Assembly (NCBI GenBank): GCA_030039005.1
Contig: JASHQT010000151.1
Span: 1 to 9,101, forward strand
Reading direction: 5' to 3'
Origin: Bryobacteraceae bacterium
GTDB taxonomy: Bacteria; Acidobacteriota; Terriglobia; Bryobacterales; Bryobacteraceae
Length of the DNA: 9,101 nucleotides
The notes below the pieces were generated by a model. It made no database searches, was not told the origin of the DNA, and was given only the letters and a program-made list of their open reading frames with translations. Shown in pieces: positions 5,225 through 9,101 of this stretch; the stretch's first letter is position 1; every line of letters starts with the position of its first letter. The translations under genes were made by a program, and so were the position numbers.

Positions 5225-6615
5225 AAGCATGGCCCAACGCGCATGTTCTCTCCGAGCAATTGCCTTCCGTTCAGCCGTTCACGGCGGAAATGCTTCCGCC
5301 ATTGTTGCGCGTGGTCGCTAAGGATATAGCGGACAGAATGCAGGTGCCCTTGGATTACCCCGCTGTCGCCCTTGTGCTTACGCTCGCTGGAGCGATCAAC
5401 CGTCGCGCACGCATTCAGCCGAAAAAGAGGGATACGGGCTGGGTCGTGGTTCCCAATCTATGGGGTGGCATCGTGGCTCCGCCGGGTTTCATGAAAACTC
5501 CAGTGCTCTCCGAAGCTACTCGGCCGCTCGCAAGAATCGAAGATCAGTGGAACCGGGACTACAAACGTGCCATGGCTAACTACACGGACCACAATGGGCC
5601 ACCTCGAAAGCGGCTAATAGTAAACGACGCCACTCATGAGAAGTTGCACGAAATCATGCGGGATAACCCTGCCGGCGTTTTTGCCATCAGGGATGAGTTG
5701 ACCGGTTGGATTGCGGAACTCGAAGCTGCTGGCCGCGAGGGCGAGCGGGCGTTCTACTTGAGCGCATGGGACGGCAACACGCCCCACAACGTGGATCGGA
5801 TAAGGCGCGGGTCGATCCACGTCCCAGCCTGCTGCTTGTCGCTGATGGGCGGTATCCAGCCCGATCGACTACGAAAGTTCATGAGCGAACTGGGCGATTC
5901 GAACCTACAGGAAGACGGGCTTATCCAGCGATTTCAGCTGCTCGTGTGGCCGGATTTCGATTCTAACTTCAAGTACGTTGATCGTCCTCCGAATGTGAAA
6001 GCCCAGAGAAGGCTTGAGCAACTCTATTCGGCGATCACGAAATTGGACCCTCAACGCCCGCTGAAGTTCCGATTCGGCGCGCATGGGCAACTGCTGTTTG
6101 TCGAGTGGTTCGAATGCCTTGAACGTCGCATCCGATCGGCGCAGATGGAACCCGCGTTATCTGGACATATCGGAAAATATCGAAGCCTGATGCCAACGTT
6201 AGCCGCCTTGTTCGAAATTGCTGCGCGAGGCTTTGAAGGTTTTGAAGGTTCGAGGGAGGCGTGGCAAGTGTCGAAGGAGAATGCGAATCGTGCGATCAAA
6301 TGGTGTACCTACCTTGAATCCCACACACGCCGGATCTATTCGCTCAAGCCATCACCAGAGCAACAGTCAGCCGTAGCATTGCTTGGAAAGATCCGAGATC
6401 GTGCCATCGGCTCGACTGGTTTCTTTACAGCTCGTGAGGCCACCCAGCATGGATGGACTGCTCTGACGACTCCTGAGCAGGTTCGGACGGCTACAGATGT
6501 TCTTGCGATTGCCGGATGGATTCGTGCGGCCAATTTACCAGTCGGATCAAAAGGCGGACGGCCTTCTTTGCGTTTTGAAGTCAATCCCCAGGTATGGCGA
6601 TCGAGCGAACGATGA
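5221..6615 (+). CDS. DUF3987 family protein, helicase-like ATPase
   Basis: This 464-residue DUF3987 (YfjI-like) protein belongs to a family found in prophages and islands, often linked to primase-polymerase domains and thought to act in element replication. The Walker A-like loop is GGIVAPPGFMKTP (about 82-94, Lys92-Thr93), degenerate relative to GKT but typical for this family. RDELTGW (about 157-163) is the acidic Walker B-like block, GGIQPDRL (about 210-217) a sensor-like block and EDGLIQRFQ (about 231-239) a probable arginine finger. The C-terminus (about 385-464) looks like a winged helix. No primase domain is fused. The GTG at 5221 overlaps the previous stop and follows GGAG (5210-5213); the frame is open to 5110, but only inside the HTH gene. 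A GFEGFEG insert (337-343) is encoded by a 9-base DNA repeat. Confidence 0.9.
   Translation: MKAWPNAHVLSEQLPSVQPFTAEMLPPLLRVVAKDIADRMQVPLDYPAVALVLTLAGAINRRARIQPKKRDTGWVVVPNLWGGIVAPPGFMKTPVLSEATRPLARIEDQWNRDYKRAMANYTDHNGPPRKRLIVNDATHEKLHEIMRDNPAGVFAIRDELTGWIAELEAAGREGERAFYLSAWDGNTPHNVDRIRRGSIHVPACCLSLMGGIQPDRLRKFMSELGDSNLQEDGLIQRFQLLVWPDFDSNFKYVDRPPNVKAQRRLEQLYSAITKLDPQRPLKFRFGAHGQLLFVEWFECLERRIRSAQMEPALSGHIGKYRSLMPTLAALFEIAARGFEGFEGSREAWQVSKENANRAIKWCTYLESHTRRIYSLKPSPEQQSAVALLGKIRDRAIGSTGFFTAREATQHGWTALTTPEQVRTATDVLAIAGWIRAANLPVGSKGGRPSLRFEVNPQVWRSSER
6232..6249 (+). repeat. tandem 9-base repeat TTTGAAGGT x2 inside the DUF3987 gene
   Basis: Two exact TTTGAAGGT copies are abutted and encode GFEGFEG. 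The reverse complement, ACCTTCAAA, recurs in tandem at 6635-6652 just after the gene, so the pair forms an inverted arrangement about 385 bases apart. This may be iteron-like DNA or an RNA-level structure. Confidence 0.6.
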
Positions 6616-7055
6616 ATCCCACCCACGCGTTTGTACTTTCAAAACCTTCAAAACCTCACACGCTCTCGGCTGACGGGTTCAACTGGGATCACTCTTGGGA
6701 AAGCCGAGATCGGGAGCCAGCGCATCCCAACCGGGATGCAGAACCACCGAAGTGCATCCCGCGAGAAGTCCCAATGCAGCAACCAATAACCACCCAAAAC
6801 AGACCGAGGCGCATCGCGCGCTTATGTTCCACTACCGGTGTTTGTTGGCGGGAACCGATCTCTGTGGCTGGAGCCGGCGCCGCAATTCGCCGTCTTCTGC
6901 CGACAAGCGCCGAACTTTGCAGACCGCTAGCGAAAATGCCGTACAGTGCCGTAATCCGCCGCCTCTCGCTGAGTTTTGCAGAACGAAACGGGCAGCCAAA
7001 AGTTTCTGTCCGAAATTCCCTTCGCCGTTCCCTTAATAGTGGAGGCGCTAAATGA
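6612..7055 (+). CDS. doubtful ORF following DUF3987
   Basis: An ATG at 6612 overlaps the DUF3987 stop (ATGA) and opens 147 residues. The N-terminus reads MNPTHAFVLSKPSKPH. The overlap is typical of translational coupling, but the protein is Arg/Pro/Ser-rich and low in recognisable structure, and another frame (6695-7036) is also open, so coding is doubtful. It resembles no family I know. If not coding, 6616-7152 is an intergenic region of about 540 bases holding the repeats at 6635-6652 and 6914-6985 and a possible 37-residue ORF. A decayed gene is a further possibility. Confidence 0.28.
   Translation: MNPTHAFVLSKPSKPHTLSADGFNWDHSWESRDREPAHPNRDAEPPKCIPREVPMQQPITTQNRPRRIARLCSTTGVCWREPISVAGAGAAIRRLLPTSAELCRPLAKMPYSAVIRRLSLSFAERNGQPKVSVRNSLRRSLNSGGAK
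6635..6652 (-). repeat. inverted copy of the TTTGAAGGT repeat
   Basis: ACTTTCAAA (6635-6643) and ACCTTCAAA (6644-6652) are the reverse complement of the tandem TTTGAAGGT at 6232-6249, with one mismatch in 18 bases. A partial third unit, ACCT, follows at 6653-6656. It lies 20 bases after the DUF3987 stop. Confidence 0.6.
6914..6985 (+). repeat. short direct repeats upstream of the second HTH gene
   Basis: TGCCGTA occurs at 6937-6943 and 6947-6953, a 10-base period. ACTTTGCAGA (6914-6923) and the related GTTTTGCAGA (6973-6982) flank them. The cluster lies in the poorly coding stretch before 7052 and could hold binding sites for one of the HTH proteins. The assignment is weak. Confidence 0.3.
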
Positions 7056-7165
7056 AGGGGGAGGACGCGACGGGCAAGACCGCGATGCCGCTCGTGCCCT
7101 TTCTCTCGGCGCTGTTAGGCGAGCGCGGTTATTCAAGCTCAGAGGTGAAATCATGGTCCTCATGA
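7052..7165 (+). CDS. possible 37-residue ORF leading into the second HTH gene
   Basis: An ATG at 7052 follows GGAGG (7041-7045) at ideal spacing and opens 37 residues beginning MKGEDATGKTAMPLVPFLSA. Its TGA (7163-7165) overlaps the second in-frame ATG of the HTH gene (ATGA at 7162). Strong ribosome-binding site and stop-start overlap suggest either a real micropeptide or a leader that couples translation of the HTH gene. No family is recognised, and the short length allows chance. Confidence 0.35.
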   Translation: MKGEDATGKTAMPLVPFLSALLGERGYSSSEVKSWSS

Positions 7166-7356
7166 CAGAGACCGAAGTATCGAAGCAGCTCAATGTCAGC
7201 CTTGCCTCCCTGCGAAGGTGGCGTTTGTTGAATCGCGGTCCGGCGTTCCTTAAGGTTGGCTCGCTGGTCCGTTACCGGCCGGAGGATCTCGAAGCGTGGC
7301 TTATATCACGGCCCACAGGAGGGAGCAGGGCTGCGACGCCGGCGACGAGTTCCTAA
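7153..7356 (+). CDS. excisionase/AlpA-like helix-turn-helix protein, copy 2
   Basis: The 67-residue product has an HTH_17/excisionase domain: MTETEVSKQLNVSLASLRRWRLLNRGP is the helix-turn-helix and FLKVGSLVRYRPEDLEAWLISR the wing and last helix. The ATG at 7153 follows AGAGG (7141-7145) at good spacing; the ATG at 7162 is an alternative that overlaps the stop of the preceding 37-residue ORF. It lies upstream of the small basic protein and the integrase on the same strand, so it is the better candidate for the excisionase of this element. It is a paralogue of the product of 5000-5224. The tail (GGSRAATPATSS) is probably disordered. Confidence 0.85.
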   Translation: MVLMTETEVSKQLNVSLASLRRWRLLNRGPAFLKVGSLVRYRPEDLEAWLISRPTGGSRAATPATSS

Positions 7357-7410
7357 CTGGCCCCGCCGAGTCCGCGATGTTGGTTCTTGCAATATCTTAG
7401 GCCTAGGTTT

Positions 7411-7611
7411 ATGATTATCGTCGTGGCCAAGCTCCGCATTCCCGACGACGTGATGGAATACTTCCGAAAGACTGGCTCAATCGGCGGCAAGGCCCGTGCC
7501 AAAAAGTACGCCAAGGAGCAGTTGAGCGAGATGGGCAAGAAGGGCGGCCGGCCGAGGGGCAGCGGGACAAAGAAGAAGGCGACGGCAGCAGCGAAGAAAG
7601 GCGGCGAGTGA
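7411..7611 (+). CDS. small basic KGG-like protein translated with the integrase
   Basis: From the ATG at 7411 the product is 66 residues; a TTG at 7387 is also possible, and AGG at 7405-7407 gives weak support for 7411. The sequence is strongly basic with Gly-rich motifs, GSIGGKARAKKYAKEQLSEMGKKGGRPRGSG, then a Lys/Ala-rich tail. This is reminiscent of KGG-motif stress proteins and AT-hook-like GRP sequences, but I cannot place it in a named family. The last base of its TGA is the first base of the integrase ATG at 7611, so the two are translationally coupled. A DNA-binding accessory role in recombination is an inference from charge and position. Confidence 0.72.
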   Translation: MIIVVAKLRIPDDVMEYFRKTGSIGGKARAKKYAKEQLSEMGKKGGRPRGSGTKKKATAAAKKGGE

Positions 7612-8765
7612 TGGCGGTCTACAAACCGACGCGCAAGGGCGAGGAATCGAAGTTCTACATTTGTGAGTTCGTCTATCAGGGCAAGCGGTTCCAGGAATCG
7701 ACGGGCGCGACAACTAAGACTGTGGCGAAGGAATACGAAAAGCGCCGTAAGGCAGAATTGGAGCGCGCGGCTGCGGGTTTGCCGACAGAGCAGAAGGCTA
7801 AGCGCATCCGAACCGTTAATGACGTTGTGAAACCTTACCTCGAAGCCTACAAGCTCAACCACCGGCCCAAGAGCTACCTTTTCGCTCAGGGGCGCCTCGC
7901 GCATGTGAAAAAGGCACTGGGGAACGTCGTGCTCTCCGACCTGACCGACGATTCCATTTTGGAATACATCCGCAAGCGGCAGGCCGAGAAAAGGTCTGGA
8001 CGAACGATCAACATGGAAGTTGGCGAACTGTCTCGCGCGATCGGTAGAACGTGGCGCGAATTGTGGCCGCGCGTCAAGAAACTCGAAGAACGCAAGGACG
8101 TGGGCCGCGCTCTCTCTGCCGAGGAACAGAAGCGATTGCTGGACTCAGTTCAGAAGTACAGCACGCCGCATCTTCGAACTTTAATTCCGTTACTCCTATT
8201 GACCGGAATGCGAGCCGGGGAAGCGATGTCTCTCACCTGGGGCCAAGTTGATCTAATGAATCGCGCGCTACGCGTAGGCCGAGCTAAGAGTGCGAACGGA
8301 ACCGGCAGGGTAATTCCTATCAACGACGATCTGGCCACCACACTAGCCGCCCACTACGCACGATTCAATGAGGATTTCGGCGAACCTCTGCCCGAGCATT
8401 ACGTTTTCCCGTGGGGCTCGCCGTTGCCCACCGATCCGAGTCGGCCGGTCTCGGACGTGAAGCACGGATGGGAAACCGTGCGCGACCTCGCGAAGGTCTC
8501 TTGTCGGCTTCACGACCTGCGCCACACGTTCGCGACTCGCCTAGCCGAAAACGGGGTCTCGGAATCCACGATGCTCGCCTTAATGGGTCACATGAGCCGG
8601 GCGATGCTGGAGCGGTACAGCCACATTCGGATGGCTGCGAAGAGGGAGGCTGTTGCCGGCGTGGCCCTTCATCCGAAGATCGCGGCGAAGGCGGAGCAGG
8701 CCGAAAATTCTGAAGAAGTCCCTGTGAAAGTCCCTGTAGTTGAGCCCGCAGTCGTCGTTCAGTGA
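7611..8765 (+). CDS. tyrosine-type site-specific integrase of the second element
   Basis: The 384-residue tyrosine recombinase is responsible for integration at tRNA-Thr. The ATG at 7611 overlaps the upstream stop by one base; a GTG at 7608 is adjacent. An N-terminal arm-binding-like region (about 1-60) precedes a core-binding domain (about 65-155) and a catalytic domain (about 165-345). The catalytic residues are complete: Arg201 (TGMRAGE), Lys226 (GRAKSANG), His301-Arg304-His305 (LHDLRHTFAT), His327 (MGHMS) and nucleophile Tyr336 (LERYSHI). The tail (about 360-384, VPVKVPVVEPAVVVQ) is repetitive because it is encoded by the AGTCCCTGT repeats. The stop is 31 bases from the tRNA CCA end. It is clearly different in sequence from the integrase at 649-1908, so the two elements arrived independently rather than by duplication. 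Confidence 0.95.
   Translation: MAVYKPTRKGEESKFYICEFVYQGKRFQESTGATTKTVAKEYEKRRKAELERAAAGLPTEQKAKRIRTVNDVVKPYLEAYKLNHRPKSYLFAQGRLAHVKKALGNVVLSDLTDDSILEYIRKRQAEKRSGRTINMEVGELSRAIGRTWRELWPRVKKLEERKDVGRALSAEEQKRLLDSVQKYSTPHLRTLIPLLLLTGMRAGEAMSLTWGQVDLMNRALRVGRAKSANGTGRVIPINDDLATTLAAHYARFNEDFGEPLPEHYVFPWGSPLPTDPSRPVSDVKHGWETVRDLAKVSCRLHDLRHTFATRLAENGVSESTMLALMGHMSRAMLERYSHIRMAAKREAVAGVALHPKIAAKAEQAENSEEVPVKVPVVEPAVVVQ
8717..8739 (+). repeat. candidate integrase arm-binding site, right end of the second element
   Basis: This 23-base block, two AGTCCCTGT copies separated by GAA and followed by AG, is identical to 2094-2116. It lies inside the integrase C-terminal codons, 57 bases from the tRNA-derived repeat. 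Within the protein it encodes the VPVKVPV repeat. Confidence 0.7.
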
Positions 8766-8793
8766 GTGATTTTCGCCGCTAACTACTTGAAAG

Positions 8794-8843
8794 AACTGGA
8801 GCCACCCGCCGGGCTTGAACCGGCGACCTGCTGATTACGAATC
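8794..8843 (-). repeat. right attachment site within tRNA-Thr
   Basis: This segment is the 3' half of the intact tRNA-Thr plus three bases beyond the CCA. It matches 1918-1967 with two mismatches. Identity ends just 5' of the anticodon loop, which fits strand exchange around the anticodon loop as is usual for tyrosine integrases using tRNA genes. Confidence 0.9.
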
Positions 8844-8872
8844 AGCCGCTCTACCAACTGAGCTAGGGTGGC
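8797..8872 (-). tRNA. tRNA-Thr (anticodon CGT)
   Basis: This 76-base cloverleaf includes an encoded CCA. On the minus strand the acceptor GCCACCC pairs with GGGTGGC, the D-stem is GCTC/GAGC, the anticodon stem is GCTGA/TCAGC around loop TTCGTAA, and the T-stem is GCCGG/CCGGC around TTCAAGC. The anticodon CGT (8837-8839) reads the ACG threonine codon. All stems pair fully, so the gene is intact despite being the integration target; its 3' half was resupplied by an element. The discriminator base is T. Confidence 0.97.
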
Positions 8873-8883
8873 CCGCGACCTTG

Positions 8884-8913
8884 ATTATAACGTGCCGTGA
8901 CCTTGGCATTGAA
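8884..8913 (-). promoter_or_regulatory. tRNA-Thr promoter
   Basis: On the minus strand a perfect -10 box TATAAT (8889-8884) lies 11 bases upstream of the tRNA 5' end. A weak -35 candidate, TTCAAT (8913-8908), is 18 bases further upstream. The spacing fits a start a few bases before the mature tRNA. Confidence 0.55.
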
Positions 8914-8931
8914 GCCGCCGCAAGGCGTTCC

Positions 8932-9101
8932 CTATTGCAATCCCTTCCAGTACCGGTACACCAACGCCACCGGCAATCCGACTACGTTGAAATAATCGCC
9001 TTCGATGCGATCGATGAACTTGGACGCCAGCCCCTGGATAGCGTATCCGCCCGCCTTGTCCATCGGCTCGCCGCTGGCCGCATAGGTTTTCAACTCTTCG
9101 G
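8932..9101 (-). CDS. maf: Maf family nucleoside triphosphate pyrophosphatase, C-terminal part
   Basis: The last 55 residues of a Maf/YhdE-type protein are visible; the 5' end lies beyond the right edge. Maf proteins hydrolyse non-canonical or surplus nucleotides (dTTP/UTP or 7-methyl-GTP) to the monophosphate and act in the cytoplasm. Signature residues are present: [18 protein letters not shown], then [25 protein letters not shown], with the [13 protein letters not shown] and GDY.NVVGLP blocks conserved. The stop is TAG at 8934-8932. It points towards the tRNA on the same strand, 60 bases upstream of it, and is part of the native chromosome flanking the insertion hotspot. The subtype cannot be told from this fragment. 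Confidence 0.93.
   Translation of the reverse strand, partial: EELKTYAASGEPMDKAGGYAIQGLASKFIDRIEGDYFNVVGLPVALVYRYWKGLQ

Larger units (their letters stand above)
1921..8843. mobile_element. integrative element inserted in tRNA-Thr, about 6.9 kb
   Basis: The element is bounded by direct repeats of the tRNA-Thr 3' half and has its integrase directly next to the intact tRNA. A paired AGTCCCTGT repeat found inside both ends links them as one unit. Cargo consists of HigBA toxin-antitoxin, a DUF3987 ATPase, two excisionase-like HTH proteins, an XRE regulator, a 254-residue unknown protein and small proteins. There are no structural phage genes, no relaxase and no conjugation genes. It resembles small P4-like or satellite-type islands in size and in the combination of integrase, AlpA-like regulator and replication-type ATPase, but no named family can be assigned from sequence alone. 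Confidence 0.85.

Noticed and set aside
7353..7904. Long minus-strand open frame of 183 residues
   Set aside because: It is antisense to the small basic protein and integrase genes, has a low-complexity Phe/Leu/Arg-rich translation and no family features. It is a codon-bias shadow.
1..9101. CRISPR array, insertion sequence or rRNA
   Set aside because: No regularly spaced repeat-spacer pattern, no transposase frame with terminal inverted repeats and no rRNA-like conserved segment was seen.

Overview
The window reads as a bacterial tRNA-Thr integration hotspot with two integrative elements lying end to end. The protein set (small conserved AT-hook-like and membrane proteins, the style of the DUF3987 and excisionase-like proteins, moderately high GC) suggests a soil-type lineage such as Acidobacteriota. 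That placement is an impression; no taxonomic marker in the window settles it. The only clear chromosomal genes are at the right edge: an intact tRNA-Thr (anticodon CGT) and the 3' end of a maf nucleotide pyrophosphatase gene, both on the minus strand.

Region 1, 1 to about 1920, is the right end of a first element. It holds an excisionase-like helix-turn-helix gene (335-613) and a tyrosine integrase (649-1908). The integrase ends 12 bases before a truncated copy of the tRNA-Thr 3' half (1921-1967). The last codons of the integrase carry three TGCTGACAA repeats that look like integrase arm-binding sites.

Region 2, 1921 to about 8843, is a complete second element of about 6.9 kb, bounded by the truncated tRNA copy on the left and the 3' half of the intact tRNA on the right. 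From left to right it carries: arm-site repeats (2094-2116); a minus-strand pair of small genes (membrane protein and AT-hook-like protein); an XRE-type regulator; a minus-strand HigB/HigA toxin-antitoxin pair with a palindromic operator; a 254-residue protein of unknown function; a helix-turn-helix gene overlapping a DUF3987 helicase-like ATPase gene; a poorly coding stretch of about 540 bases with a possible 37-residue ORF; a second, paralogous helix-turn-helix gene; a small basic protein; and the integrase (7608/7611-8765). The same paired AGTCCCTGT repeat occurs inside the integrase tail (8717-8739) and beside the left attachment site (2094-2116), which ties both ends to one element.

The likely division of labour is as follows. 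The integrase and one of the small HTH proteins drive integration and excision. The DUF3987 ATPase and the 254-residue protein are candidates for replication of the excised circle. HigBA promotes maintenance. No capsid, packaging, conjugation or relaxase gene is visible, so if the element moves between cells it probably depends on a helper.
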